64,000 nucleotides of DNA from JAUXFS01 sp963772635 (lineage in GTDB: Bacteria > Pseudomonadota > Alphaproteobacteria > Rhodospirillales > Defluviicoccaceae): positions 1-64,000 of the forward strand of contig CAVYYK010000054.1 in NCBI GenBank assembly GCA_963772635.1. Direction: 5' to 3'. Positions within the stretch are counted from its first letter, which is position 1, and each line of letters begins with the position of its first letter. The translations under genes and the position numbers were made by a program. Below the pieces are notes generated by a model. It made no database searches. It was given only the letters and a program-made list of their open reading frames with translations, and was not told where the DNA came from. This document shows positions 10,291 through 20,378 of this stretch, piece by piece.

Positions 10291-12488
10291 ATGGGTAGGG
10301 TGCGGACAGCGATCGGGTCGACGCTCGCGGTTCTGGCCACCCTGTTGGCCATGCTCGCGATCGCCGCCGCCGCCGATCTGCCCGCGGACGACGCTCCGAT
10401 CCTGTTCACCGCGGATGAAATGACCCACGACCGGGAACTCGGCATCACCCGCGCCAGCGGCAACGTCGAGGCCTCGCGCGGCGACTATATCCTCCTCGCG
10501 GACACCGTCACCTACAACCAGAAGGAAGACCTGGTGACCGCTTCGGGGAACGTTTCCGTGGTTTCGCCCTCGGGCGATGTCTACTTCGCGCAGCACCTGG
10601 AGATCACCGGCGACCTGAAGAACGGGATCATCGAGGACTTCCGCGCCATCCTCTCCGATGGCCGGCGCTTCGCCGCCGCCAGCGCGCGCCGTTCCGATGG
10701 CGTCCGAACCGAATTGGAGAAAGCGGTCTACTCGCCCTGCAACGTCTGCAAGGAGGACCCGAGCCGACCGCCACTGTGGCAGATCAAGGCGGTCAAGGTG
10801 ATCCACAATCAGGACGAGAAGATCGTCGAGTTCGAAGACGCCTGGCTGGAGGTCGCCGGCGTCCCGGTCTTCTACACGCCCTACCTGTCGCAGCCGGATC
10901 CGACCGTCAAGCGCAAGTCCGGTTTCCTCGCGCCCCTTTTCGGTTTGTCCTCGAACCTTGGCGCCGTCCTCCAGGTTCCCTACTTCTGGGCGATCTCGCC
11001 TCATCAGGACCTGACCATCGCCCCCGCCATGACCAGCAAGGAAGGGCCGTTGCTGCAAGGCGAATACCGTAACGCGCTGACCAACGGCGATATCGATTTC
11101 GACGGCAGCATCACCTACACGAGCGACCAGCGCACGCGCGGCCATGTTCGGGGCAAAGCCCTCTACGACATCGACGAAACCTGGCGGACGGGCCTCGACG
11201 TCGACTGGAGCTCGAACCGCGCCTACCTCCGGAAGTACGGATTCGACGAAGGGAGCCCGCCGAGCTTGGTTTCCCGGTTGTTCGCCGAAGGGTTTCGCGG
11301 ACGCAATTACGCCGCCGCCAACGCCTACTACTTCGACAACCAGGACGAGAACGTCAATCAGGACACGGTTCCTTTCGCCGCTCCGATGCTCAACTACGAC
11401 TACGTCGGCGAGCCGGACCGGTTCGGTGGTCGAACCGACCTCGATCTCAGCTTCCTGGCGCTGACGCGCGAAAAGGGCAACGACACCCGCAGGCTGTCGG
11501 CGAGGGCGGGCTGGAAACTGCCTATTCTCGGCCCTCTCGGCGATCTCTTCACGTTCTCGGCGGCCTTGTGGGGCGACGGCTATCAGGTCAACAACGTCGA
11601 GAGGTCTGGCCACGAGAACAAGTTCACCGGCATTACCGGCCGGGTGTTTCCCCAGGCCAGCCTGAAGTGGCAGCTTCCCCTGATCCGCGACGGTGAGGAT
11701 TTCCAGCAAACGGTGGAGCCGATCGTCGAATTCGTCGCCGCGCCCAACTACGGCAACCCCAGCAATATTCCCAACAACGACAGCCAGTCGTTCGAGCTCG
11801 ACGAAAACAACATCTTCGGCTTCAACCCGTTCCCGGCCTCGACATCGTCGAACAGGGCCCGCGCTTCAACTACGGGCTCAGCTGGGAGGGCTTCCGCACG
11901 GCCGGCGGCAGCGCCAGTGTGTTTCTCGGGCAGACATACCTGTTCGACGATCAAGGGGAGATCTCGCAGATCACCGGCAGAGCGGACGGTTTCTCCGACT
12001 ACGTCGGCATGATTCGTGGCACACCTAATAAGTACTTCGACGTGCTTTACCGCTTCAGCCTGGACAAGGACGACTTCACCGCCCGTCGTCACGAGCTCGG
12101 CAGCTCGGTCGGCGTCGATGCCCTTCGGCTGAGTACCCGCTACGTATTCTTCGACAGCGATCAAGACAGCGAGTTCGATAGCCGCGAGGAGGTCAGTCTC
12201 TCGCTCAAATCGAAACTGAGTCGCCACTGGAGCGGCCGCGTGTTCGGCACGCGCGAACTGACCAACGGCGGCGCCCAGAGAGACCTGGGTGTCCGACTGG
12301 CGTACGAGGACGAGTGCCTGTTCTTTGCCGCCGAGTACGTCCGCAAGGACATCGAGGTCGACGATGTCAAACCCAGCAACGCGGTATTCTTCCGGATCGG
12401 GCTCAAGACCCTGGGCGAGGTCAGCACGGGCTTCAAGTTCGGCGGGGGAGGCGAAAACGACGATTCAACCCAGGCACAGGGGCCATAG
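10291..12488 (+). CDS. lptD: LPS-assembly protein LptD (frameshift)
   Basis: Outer-membrane beta-barrel that, with LptE, inserts lipopolysaccharide into the outer leaflet. A signal peptide (about residues 1-27) is followed by an OstA/LptA-like beta-jellyroll (about 35-150: ILFTADEMTHDRELGITRASG) and the barrel domain with WQIKAVKVIHNQDEKIVEFEDA. A CNVCKED cysteine pair is present. The first frame breaks at about 11834-11838, where one base seems missing; the barrel resumes as LDIVEQGPRFNYGLSWEGF and ends at 12488, giving about 732 aa, a normal length. LptD is essential in most LPS-making bacteria, so the break is more likely a sequence error than a loss. First gene of lptD-surA-pdxA-rsmA. Confidence 0.92.
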
Positions 12489-12676
12489 GACGGAACTTTT
12501 TCAGGGGCAGGGGCCTCTCCTTACGCTTGCAGTTGGCCCGGCGGCGATGTACCCGGTCCATACCGTTACCTATGCCCCCGTTTGCCGAGGAGTCGTTTGC
12601 TACCCTGCGCCGGCCGATCCTATGATGGGGACGGGAGCTGTTGCCGGCAGAGAACGGGAACGTCTGTCCCGGAAAG

Positions 12677-13948
12677 ATGATGAGAAAGCTTTTAACCTGT
12701 ATCGCGCTGTCCTGGGTGCTCACCGCCTTTACCTGGGTCGGTGACGCCGTCGCCCAGGACGCCCAGCGAATCGCCGCCGTGGTCAATGACCAAGTGATAT
12801 CGGTGCGTGACCTGGAAAACCGGCTATCCTTGCTGATCGCTACGTCGAATCTCGAGGATCGTCCGGAGGTCCGGCGCCGACTGGCTCCGGAGGTGCTTCG
12901 CGTGCTGATCGACGACGTCCTCAAGCTGCAGGAAGCCAAGCGGCTGAACGTGGTCGTCAGCAAGGACGATGTCGAACGGGCGCTCCAACAGATCGAGCGG
13001 CAGTCCAACCTGCCTCAGGGCCGGTTGCGCGATGCCCTCGCCAATGCGGGTGTGAGCCTGTCGACCCTGATCGACCAGGTCGAGGTGGAGATCGCGTGGG
13101 TCAAGGCGGTCACCCGCCTCGAACGGGGTCGGATCACAATCGGCGAAGACGAAATCGACGAACAGCTGGCGCGGAACCAAGCGAATGCCGGGCGGCCGGA
13201 ATTCCTCGTAGGCGAGATCTTTCTGCCGGTGGACGATCCCGCCAAAGAGGCCGAGGTCGGACAGTTGGCCGAACGACTCGCCCAGCAAATTCGCAGCGGC
13301 GCCAGTTTCCCGTCCCTGGCCAGGAACTTCTCCCAGGGTGCGTCGGCCGCGGTCGGTGGTGATCTCGGCTGGGTCCAGCTTGGCCAGTTGGGGGCGGAAA
13401 TGGACGCCGTGTTGCAGCGGCTCGAGCCGGGACAGGTCTCAGATCCGATTCGTACGACGTCGGGCTTCCACCTGCTTGCGCTTCGCGAGCGCCGCGTCGG
13501 CGAAGGCGTTGCCGGCTCGAGCTTGAGGGTTTCGCTACAACAGGTTTTCCTCCCGGTTTCACCCGACGCCTCGCCGGAGGACGTCAGTGCCCGAATGGAG
13601 GAAGCGCAAAAGCTGAGCGAGCCCGCCCAGACCTGCGCCGACCTGCAGGCGCTGAATTGGGAGGGAGCCCCTCAAGTGTCGGGCAGCCTGGGAGAGGTGG
13701 ATTTCAATCAGCTGCCCCCGGACATCCAGAAGGTCGTCCTTCCCCTCCAGGCAGGCCAGAAGTCCGCGCCGTTTCGCTCGGACAACGGAGTCGTCGTGCT
13801 GATGGTGTGCGATCGTCAAGGGGAGAATGATCCACTCCGTCAGCGGGAGATAATCCGGCGGGCGCTGGAAAACGAGCGGCTGTCCGCCGCCGCGCAACGC
13901 TACCTCAGGGACCTTCGGCGCGCCGCCTTCGTGGACATCAGGATATGA
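12677..13948 (+). CDS. surA: SurA-like periplasmic peptidyl-prolyl isomerase/chaperone
   Basis: About 423 aa. A signal peptide (MMRKLLTCIALSWVLTAF, cleaved near AVAQDA) leads into a SurA N-terminal chaperone domain (IAAVVNDQVISVRDLENR) and one clear parvulin rotamase domain (about residues 170-285, with GGDLGWVQLGQLG and TTSGFHLLALRER). A degenerate second parvulin-like segment follows. It assists folding of outer-membrane barrels, including LptD just upstream. The start is one of two adjacent ATGs (12677 or 12680); GGAAAG sits directly before them, favouring the second. Its stop overlaps pdxA by four bases (ATGA). Confidence 0.9.
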   Translation: MMRKLLTCIALSWVLTAFTWVGDAVAQDAQRIAAVVNDQVISVRDLENRLSLLIATSNLEDRPEVRRRLAPEVLRVLIDDVLKLQEAKRLNVVVSKDDVERALQQIERQSNLPQGRLRDALANAGVSLSTLIDQVEVEIAWVKAVTRLERGRITIGEDEIDEQLARNQANAGRPEFLVGEIFLPVDDPAKEAEVGQLAERLAQQIRSGASFPSLARNFSQGASAAVGGDLGWVQLGQLGAEMDAVLQRLEPGQVSDPIRTTSGFHLLALRERRVGEGVAGSSLRVSLQQVFLPVSPDASPEDVSARMEEAQKLSEPAQTCADLQALNWEGAPQVSGSLGEVDFNQLPPDIQKVVLPLQAGQKSAPFRSDNGVVVLMVCDRQGENDPLRQREIIRRALENERLSAAAQRYLRDLRRAAFVDIRI

Positions 13949-14955
13949 CCGGCGGCTTGCCGCTGGTCGTGACCATGGGGGAACCCGCGGGTATCGGTGG
14001 CGAGATCACCCTGAAGGCCTGGCTCCGCAGGAGCAGGCAGGTACCGCCGTTCGTCGTCGTCGACGACGCGTCGAGGCTGGAGCGGCTGGCCGCATCGTTG
14101 GACCTGGCGGTTCCGGTCCGGTCGGTAGAGACGGTGGCGGAAGCGGCGGGGATATTCGCTTCGGCGTTACCGGTCCTTCACCGGCCGTTGCCGGTGGAAT
14201 CGCGGCCCGGCCATCCGGACCCGGCCAACGCCCCGGCGGTCGTCGCCGCCATCGAGACCGCGGTGGCCCTGGTCCGTTCCGGCGCCGCCGCGGGCGTGGT
14301 TACCAACCCGATCCACAAGAAAGTGCTCTACGCGACCGGCTTCCCGTTTCCGGGTCATACCGAGTTTCTCGCCGCCCTCGCCGGGGGCGACGCGACACCG
14401 GTGATGATGCTCGCCTGTCCGGGCCTGCGGGTCGTACCGGTCACCGTCCACATGAGCCTGAGCAGAGCCATCGAGGCTTTGAGCACCGAATTGATCGTCC
14501 GAACGTCGACAATCGCCGAGGCCGCGCTCCGCCGGGACTTCGGGATCGCCGGACCGCGGCTTGCGGTGGCCGGGCTCAATCCCCACGCCGGCGAAGACGG
14601 CGAGATGGGCAGCGAGGACGCGGAGATCGTCGCTCCCGCCGTCGACGCGCTGCGGGCGCGCGGGATCGACGCTTTCGGACCGGCGCCGCCCGACACCCTG
14701 TTCAGCGCCCGCGGACGCGCCGGTTACGACGCCGCCGTCTGCATGTATCACGACCAGGCACTGATCCCGCTGAAGACCCTCGATTTCGACGGCGGCGTCA
14801 ACGTCACCCTGGGGTTGCCGCTGGTCCGCACGTCGCCCGACCACGGCACCGCGCTCGACATCGCCGGCAGCGGCCATGCCAACGAGGCCAGCCTGGTCGC
14901 GGCGCTCGAAATGGCCGCCGAAATCGCCGGCCGCCGCCTGACCATGGCGGCATGA
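13945..14955 (+). CDS. pdxA: 4-hydroxythreonine-4-phosphate dehydrogenase
   Basis: 336 aa, full length. Oxidises 4-phosphooxy-threonine with NAD in the DXP-dependent pyridoxal phosphate pathway. MGEPAGIGGEI at the N-terminus, TNPIHKKVLYATGFPFPGHTEFLA with metal-ligand His, GLNPHAGEDGEMG and MYHDQALIPLKTL are hallmark PdxA segments. Start and stop overlap surA and rsmA by four bases each (ATGA), the standard alphaproteobacterial arrangement. Confidence 0.96.
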   Translation: MTGGLPLVVTMGEPAGIGGEITLKAWLRRSRQVPPFVVVDDASRLERLAASLDLAVPVRSVETVAEAAGIFASALPVLHRPLPVESRPGHPDPANAPAVVAAIETAVALVRSGAAAGVVTNPIHKKVLYATGFPFPGHTEFLAALAGGDATPVMMLACPGLRVVPVTVHMSLSRAIEALSTELIVRTSTIAEAALRRDFGIAGPRLAVAGLNPHAGEDGEMGSEDAEIVAPAVDALRARGIDAFGPAPPDTLFSARGRAGYDAAVCMYHDQALIPLKTLDFDGGVNVTLGLPLVRTSPDHGTALDIAGSGHANEASLVAALEMAAEIAGRRLTMAA

Positions 14956-15782
14956 TGGGCGCCGGCGATCTGCGGCTGCCTCCGCTGAGAGAGGTGATCG
15001 CCCGCCATGGGCTCGACGCCCGTCGGTCGCTGGGCCAGCATTTCCTGATGGATCTCAATCTCACCGACCGTATCGCCCGCGCCGCCGGCGACCTCTCCCG
15101 CACGTCGGTCATCGAGATCGGACCGGGACCGGGCGGGTTGACCCGGAGCCTGCTCGCCGCCAACGCCCCGCTCGTCGTCGCCGTCGAGAAGGACGACCGG
15201 TGCGTCGCCGCGATCCGCGAGCTTTCGGCCGCCTTCCCCGGCCGGTTGCAGGTGGTCGAAGCCGATGCAATGACGGTGGACGTGCGCGCGCTGGTGCCGC
15301 CGCCGCGCAAGATCGTCGCCAACCTGCCCTACAATGTCGGCACGCCGCTGCTGCTCGGCTGGCTCCGCCACGCCGAGGCCTTCGAGGGGTTCACCCTGAT
15401 GTTCCAGAAGGAGGTCGCCGACCGCCTGGTCGCCGCGCCGGGCAGCCGGTCCTACGGCCGCCTGTCGGTGATCGTCCAGTGGCTGTGCGAGCTCCGCCAC
15501 GATTTCAACGTCGATTCTCGCGCCTTCGTGCCGCCGCCGAAGGTCGGGTCGGCGGTGGTTACCCTGATCCCCCGACCTGCGCCGCTGGCCGCCGCCGAGT
15601 GGACGATGCTGGAAACGGTGACGGCCGCGGCCTTCGGCCAACGGCGCAAGATGCTGAGAGGGAGCCTGAGAACGCTCGGGCTCGACCCCGCCGCTTGCGG
15701 GATCGATCCGACCCGGCGCGCCGAGGACCTGCGGGTCGAGGAGTTCTGCGCCCTCGCCCGGTTTCTGCAGGCGCGGGGCTGA
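14952..15782 (+). CDS. rsmA: 16S rRNA dimethyladenosine transferase
   Basis: 276 aa KsgA-family methyltransferase that dimethylates two adjacent adenines near the 3' end of 16S rRNA during small-subunit maturation. Visible: SLGQHFLMD substrate motif, SAM-binding VIEIGPGPGGLTRSLL, NLPYNVGTPLL catalytic motif and the C-terminal helical domain starting near VPPPKVGSAVV. ATG ATG at 14952/14955; the first overlaps the pdxA stop. Last gene of the lptD operon. Confidence 0.96.
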   Translation: MMGAGDLRLPPLREVIARHGLDARRSLGQHFLMDLNLTDRIARAAGDLSRTSVIEIGPGPGGLTRSLLAANAPLVVAVEKDDRCVAAIRELSAAFPGRLQVVEADAMTVDVRALVPPPRKIVANLPYNVGTPLLLGWLRHAEAFEGFTLMFQKEVADRLVAAPGSRSYGRLSVIVQWLCELRHDFNVDSRAFVPPPKVGSAVVTLIPRPAPLAAAEWTMLETVTAAAFGQRRKMLRGSLRTLGLDPAACGIDPTRRAEDLRVEEFCALARFLQARG

Positions 15783-15789
15783 ACAAAGC

Positions 15790-16719
15790 ATGGCGCGCGA
15801 GTCACCCGGTCCGCCGATCCCGACACCCTATCTGCTTCTGGTCGTCGCGGTCCTGTGCTGGGCGGGCAATTTCGTCGTCGGCCGCGTCGTCCACACCGAT
15901 ATCCCGCCGATCACCCTCACTTTCTGGCGGTGGGCCGTCGCCGGCGCGGCGCTGCTGCCGTTCGCCGCCGGCCCGCTGTGGGCCTGCCGGTCGGTGGCGC
16001 TGAAGCACTGGCGGCTGCTGCTGGTGCTGGCGTCCGCGGGGGTGGTGCTGTTTCATGTTCTGGTCTACGCGTCACTGCGTTCCACCACCGCAACCAACGC
16101 GGTCCTGATCATGGCGACGGTTCCGGTCATCGTTCCGATATTTTCGCTGATGTTGGATGGGGTCGGGGTGACCCGCCGCCAAGCGTTCGGCATCGCGATC
16201 TCGCTGGTCGGCGTCGCCGTCGTCGTCGTTCGGGCCGACTTCGCCGTCCTCGCCGACTTTCGGCCGGCCCCGGGCGATTTGCTGATGCTGTTGGCGGTGC
16301 CGATGTGGGCGCTCTACACGGTGCTTCTCAGACGGTTGCCGGCGACCCTGCCGCCGCTGGCGATGTTGCTCGCGGTCACCGCAATCGGCCTCGTTCTGCT
16401 GCTTCCGGCCTACGCCTGGGAGTTCGTTGCCATCGGCGGGATCGCGCTCGAACCCGCCAACATCGTCAGCATCGCCTATGTCGGTTTGTTCGCCTCGGTG
16501 ATCTCCTACATCTGCTGGAACCGCGCGGTCGCCCAGGTCGGCGCCAACAAAGCGGGCCTGTTCATCCATCTGATGCCGGTGTTCTCGACCCTGCTGGCGA
16601 TCCTGTTTCTCGGCGAGGTCCTGAAGCCGTTTCACTTCGCCGGCATCGCCCTGATCGGCACCGGCCTCTATCTGACGACGAGCGCCCGAGCGCCGATAGG
16701 CGTTTCTAGGTCGCGCTGA
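15790..16719 (+). CDS. EamA/DMT-family transporter
   Basis: 309 aa integral membrane protein with about ten predicted helices in two homologous EamA repeats: the first from PYLLLVVAVLCWAGNFVVG, the second from LLMLLAVPMWALYTVLLRR. Motifs such as SIAYVGLFASVISY and AGLFIHLMPVFSTLLA are typical of drug/metabolite transporters. The exported substrate is unknown. It follows rsmA by 7 bases, possibly co-transcribed, and overlaps the converging gmk gene by 14 bases. Confidence 0.9.
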   Translation: MARESPGPPIPTPYLLLVVAVLCWAGNFVVGRVVHTDIPPITLTFWRWAVAGAALLPFAAGPLWACRSVALKHWRLLLVLASAGVVLFHVLVYASLRSTTATNAVLIMATVPVIVPIFSLMLDGVGVTRRQAFGIAISLVGVAVVVVRADFAVLADFRPAPGDLLMLLAVPMWALYTVLLRRLPATLPPLAMLLAVTAIGLVLLLPAYAWEFVAIGGIALEPANIVSIAYVGLFASVISYICWNRAVAQVGANKAGLFIHLMPVFSTLLAILFLGEVLKPFHFAGIALIGTGLYLTTSARAPIGVSRSR

Positions 16720-17356
16720 TCGCCTTGACGAAATCGCTGAGACCGAGCTGACGGTCGCGGCGCAGTCGTTCGGCGGCGAGGATCGCCCGGACCTCGGCGA
16801 CGGCATCCCCGATCACCCGGTTGATGACGATGTAGTCGTATTCGGCCCAATGGCTCATCTCGTCGGCCGCCTTCGCCATCCGGTGGCGGACCACCTCTTC
16901 GGAGTCCTGGGCGCGGCCGCGGAGGCGCTGTTCGAGCTCCCGGTGGGACGGTGGCAGGATGAACACGCTGACCAGATCGGCGCGGGCGTTCTGCTTGAGC
17001 TGCTGGGTTCCCTGCCAGTCGACATCGAACAGGATGTCGCGGCCTTGCCGGAGCGCCGCCTCGACCGGCTCGCGCGGGGTGCCGTAACGATTGCCGAAAA
17101 CGGTCGCATGCTCGAGAAGTCGCTCTTCGGCGACCATCCGCTCGAAGACCTCCTTGCCGACGAAGACGTAGTCCTTGCCGTCCACTTCCCCGGGCCGCGG
17201 CGGCCGTGTCGTCGCCGACACCGACATCGTCAATTCGCCGTCGCCGGTCAGCAGCTCCCGGGCGATGGTCGACTTGCCGGCGCCGGATGGGGAGGAAATC
17301 ACCAGCATCAGGCCACGGCGGGAGATCTTCGACTCACTTCGGGTTGAACTATTCAA
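16706..17356 (-). CDS. gmk: guanylate kinase
   Basis: 216 aa cytosolic enzyme phosphorylating GMP to GDP with ATP. P-loop SSPSGAGKSTIAREL, GMP-binding TTRPPRPGEVDGKDYVFV, ILFDVDWQGTQQLK and LEQRLRGRAQDSEE lid region are all intact. It overlaps the 3' end of yicC by 8 bases, the usual yicC-gmk pairing. Confidence 0.97.
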   Translation of the reverse strand: MNSSTRSESKISRRGLMLVISSPSGAGKSTIARELLTGDGELTMSVSATTRPPRPGEVDGKDYVFVGKEVFERMVAEERLLEHATVFGNRYGTPREPVEAALRQGRDILFDVDWQGTQQLKQNARADLVSVFILPPSHRELEQRLRGRAQDSEEVVRHRMAKAADEMSHWAEYDYIVINRVIGDAVAEVRAILAAERLRRDRQLGLSDFVKAISAT

Positions 17357-18239
17357 TGTTCTGCACCTGCTCGCGCAGTTGATCGATGGTCGCCTTGATG
17401 TCGATGCCGACCCGGGTCAGCTGCACGTCCACCGACTTGGCACACAGCGTGTTGGCCTCCCGATTGAACTCCTGACAAAGGAACTCCAGCTTGCGCCCGA
17501 CCGGCCCACCGCCGGCGACCAGCGCCCGCGCCGCCTCGTGGTGGGCTTTCAGCCGATCGAGTTCCTCGCGCAGGTCGGCCTTGGTGGCGAGCAGCGCCAC
17601 CTCCTGGGCGAGCCGATCCTCGGGCAATGCCGGAATCGTGCTGATCAGCGCCCCGACCTGCTCCACCAGGCGGGCCATGATCGCCGCCGGCTGGGCCGCC
17701 GCCAGCCCGTTCGCCTCGCGGCAGAGGCCGGCGATGCGCTCGAGATGCCCCTCGAGGACGGTGGCCATGCGCGCCCCTTCGTCGCGGCGCATGGCCGCGA
17801 GCGAGCCGAGCGACTGGTCGAGCCCGTCGAGAATTGCTTCGTCGAGCGCCGCTCTGGTTTCTTCGGTTGGCTGCTCGTCGACGATTTCGATGATGCCGCG
17901 CAGGTTCAGCAGGCCGTCGGGGCTGGGGGGCAGGCAATCGGGCAACCGGCGCTGGATGTCCGGCAGCAGGGCGACGATCTGGTGGAGCGCCTCGGTGTTG
18001 ACGCGAACGCCGGCGGGTCTCTCGATCCAGGCGACGGTCAGGTTGGCACCGATGTTGCCCCGCTTGAGCGTCCCGGCGATGCGCTGGCGAACTTGTGGTT
18101 CCAACGCCTCGAAACCGGCAGGCAGTCGGGAGCGCACCTCCAGCCCCTTGCCGTTGACGCTCCGCACCTCCCAGGTCCACGAACACCCGGCCGATTGGCC
18201 CTCGGTCCGCGCGAATCCGGTCATCGACGAAATTGCCAC
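17349..18239 (-). CDS. yicC: YicC-family endoribonuclease
   Basis: 296 aa. The N-terminal YicC domain begins MAISSMTGFARTEG and the C-terminal DUF1732 region ends with VGRKLEFLCQEFNREANT and ...DIKATIDQLREQVQNIE. YicC has been shown to be an RNase; its targets here are unknown. GTG at 18239 is chosen as start because AGGGGG lies 4 bases upstream and it gives the family N-terminus; an ATG exists 21 bases earlier. Operon with gmk. Confidence 0.92.
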   Translation of the reverse strand: MAISSMTGFARTEGQSAGCSWTWEVRSVNGKGLEVRSRLPAGFEALEPQVRQRIAGTLKRGNIGANLTVAWIERPAGVRVNTEALHQIVALLPDIQRRLPDCLPPSPDGLLNLRGIIEIVDEQPTEETRAALDEAILDGLDQSLGSLAAMRRDEGARMATVLEGHLERIAGLCREANGLAAAQPAAIMARLVEQVGALISTIPALPEDRLAQEVALLATKADLREELDRLKAHHEAARALVAGGGPVGRKLEFLCQEFNREANTLCAKSVDVQLTRVGIDIKATIDQLREQVQNIE

Positions 18240-18408
18240 GAAACCCCCTCTCACATGCATTCCGTCTGTTATAGGCCGCGGTCTTCACGGCAACAAGAGC
18301 AGGGGTCCCCGGCCGCCGCCGGTTCGAGCGAACGTTTCGTTGAACGGGCCCGCCGCAACCCCTATGTCTCGACCATTGTGCTCAAAACCGATTGTCAGGG
18401 AGGTCCCC

Positions 18409-18618
18409 ATGCCCAACCGCGTCTACAAGAAGGTCGAACTGGTCGGCAGCTCGCAGGAAGGTATCGAGGATGCGATCCGCAACGCCGTCTCGACGGCCTC
18501 GGCGACGCTGGAACATCTGGACTGGTTCGAGGTGGTCGAGGTCCGCGGCCACATCCGGGACGGCGCGGTCGACCACTACCAGGTGGTGATCAAGGTCGGT
18601 TTTCGCATCGAAAAATGA
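18409..18618 (+). CDS. dodecin family protein
   Basis: 69 aa flavin-storage protein; dodecins form hollow dodecamers binding FMN or riboflavin. The sequence has the family pattern: VYKKVELVGSSQEGIEDAIRNA helix, then LDWFEVVEVRGHI with the conserved Trp, and HYQVVIKVGFRIEK. GGGAGG precedes the ATG by 5 bases. Together with the next gene it interrupts, on the opposite strand, the mltG-yicC neighbourhood. Confidence 0.95.
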   Translation: MPNRVYKKVELVGSSQEGIEDAIRNAVSTASATLEHLDWFEVVEVRGHIRDGAVDHYQVVIKVGFRIEK

Positions 18619-18732
18619 CTCGTCACTCCGGGATCGGGCGTTGACGCCGGGCCGTTTCGTCGGCTTATTCCCTGTTTCGCCGGCCTGCCGGGCCGTATCG
18701 CCGATCCCTTCGAAACGTGGAAGCGCCCCGAA

Positions 18733-19365
18733 ATGAAATACATCGTCATTCCCGTCACCCCGTTCGTACAGAACTGCACCCTGGTCTGGTGCGAGGAGAC
18801 GATGAAGGGCGCCGTCGTCGACCCCGGCGGCGATGTCGACACCATCCTCCAGGCGGTCGCCGACAACGGCGTGCAACTGGAAAAGATCATGCTCACCCAC
18901 GGGCATCTCGATCACGCCGGCGGCACCGCCGATCTGGTCGAGCAACTGAGCCTGCCGGTCGAGGGCCCGCACGAGGACGACAAATTCTGGATCGATGCGA
19001 TGCCGCAGCAGGGTCAGATGTTCGGCGTCTCCCCGCCGCGGTCGTTCACCCCCGACCGCTGGCTGGTCGCCGGCGACACCGTCGACGTCGGCAACCTGAC
19101 CTTCGAGGTTCGCCACTGCCCCGGCCACACCCCCGGCCACATCATCTTCTTCCATGAACCGTCACGCCTGGCCCTGGTCGGCGACGTGCTGTTCTCCGGC
19201 TCGATCGGCCGCACCGACTTCCCCGGCGGCAGCTACGAGACGCTGATCCGTTCGATCAAGGAGCAGCTCTGGCCGCTCGGCGACGACGTCGAGTTCATCT
19301 GCGGCCACGGCCCCAATTCCACCTTTGGCCACGAACGCCGTACCAACCCCTTCGTCCGGGGCTAA
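18733..19365 (+). CDS. MBL-fold metallo-hydrolase, glyoxalase II-like
   Basis: 210 aa. Metallo-beta-lactamase fold with the metal signature THGHLDHAGG, a downstream HCPGHTPGH, the GDVLFSGSIGRTDFPGG segment and the terminal CGHGPNSTFGHERRTNPF, as in YcbL-type glyoxalase II homologues. It probably hydrolyses a thioester such as S-lactoylglutathione; this is inferred from family. Its stop overlaps the converging mltG stop by 4 bases. Confidence 0.92.
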   Translation: MKYIVIPVTPFVQNCTLVWCEETMKGAVVDPGGDVDTILQAVADNGVQLEKIMLTHGHLDHAGGTADLVEQLSLPVEGPHEDDKFWIDAMPQQGQMFGVSPPRSFTPDRWLVAGDTVDVGNLTFEVRHCPGHTPGHIIFFHEPSRLALVGDVLFSGSIGRTDFPGGSYETLIRSIKEQLWPLGDDVEFICGHGPNSTFGHERRTNPFVRG

Positions 19366-20366
19366 GAGGTCTTCCCCTCCCGTTTCCGACGGGCCTTCTT
19401 CTGGATCTTGCGCCAGTTGGCGACGTTGCGGTTGTGTTCCTCGAGGGTGCGGGCGAAGGCGTGGCCGCCGGTGCCGTCGGCGACGAAATAGAGCTCTTCC
19501 GTCTCCACCGGGTGCAGCACGGCCTCCAGCGCGGCGCGCCCGGGGTTGGTGATCGGGCCGGGCGGCAGTCCTTCGATCAGGTAGGTATTGTAGGGGGTCG
19601 GTTTTTTCAGATCGGCGAAGGTCAACGCCCGGGTCGCCGGTCCCGCTTCGAGGGCGAGGCCGTAGGCCACCGTCGGGTCCGACTGAAGCGGCATCCCCAT
19701 CCGCAGCCGGTTGACGAACACCGCCGCGACCCGAGGCCGCTCCTCGGGCACCGCCGTTTCCTTCTCGACGATCGAGGCGAGGATCAGCGCCTCCTCGGGC
19801 GTTTCGAACGGCAGGTCGGGGGCGCGGCCCTCCCAGAGTTCGGCCAGCGTCCTGTCCATCGCCTCGGCCATCCGCCGGATCAGGTCGGCACGGCTGTCTC
19901 CGTAGGAGATGTAGTAGGTCTCGGGGAGCAGCGATCCTTCAGCCGGCATCGGTGCGACCTCGCCTTCGAGGCCGTCGGCGGCGGCGACCAGCGCCACCAC
20001 CTCCGCCGCCGCAAGTCCCTCGGGGATGGTCAGACGGCGGACCACGGTCAGCCCCTCGGCCAGTTTCGCCACCACCTCGCGGGCGCTGATCCCGGGTGAG
20101 AAGGCGTATTCGCCGGCGCGCAGCCGCTCGTCCGCCTCGTCGAAGCGGGCACCGAGGCGGAAGATCAGCGGGTCGGCGATGATGCCGGCGTCGGCAAGGC
20201 GAGCGGCGATTTCCTTGACGGCGGCGCCCTTGGGGACAATGAAGGTGGTTTTGGCGACGAGGGGACCGGGCCGGCGATACTGCTCCAGCGCCCACCAAGC
20301 GGCACCGCCGCAGGCGACGGCGATCACCAGAACGACGACGACGGCGACGGCGACGGCGCGGCCCAT
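19362..20366 (-). CDS. mltG: endolytic murein transglycosylase
   Basis: 334 aa. One N-terminal membrane helix (residues 3-28), then a LysM-like YceG subdomain (VPKGAAVKEIAARL) and the catalytic domain with EEALILASIVEKETAVPEE, holding the active-site Glu near residue 201. It cleaves nascent glycan strands and is thought to set their length. The basic C-terminal tail (KKARRKREGK) is usual. 12 bases downstream of fabF in the fabG-acpP-fabF-mltG series. Confidence 0.95.
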   Translation of the reverse strand: MGRAVAVAVVVVLVIAVACGGAAWWALEQYRRPGPLVAKTTFIVPKGAAVKEIAARLADAGIIADPLIFRLGARFDEADERLRAGEYAFSPGISAREVVAKLAEGLTVVRRLTIPEGLAAAEVVALVAAADGLEGEVAPMPAEGSLLPETYYISYGDSRADLIRRMAEAMDRTLAELWEGRAPDLPFETPEEALILASIVEKETAVPEERPRVAAVFVNRLRMGMPLQSDPTVAYGLALEAGPATRALTFADLKKPTPYNTYLIEGLPPGPITNPGRAALEAVLHPVETEELYFVADGTGGHAFARTLEEHNRNVANWRKIQKKARRKREGKTS

Positions 20367-20378
20367 GCCGCCGGGGTC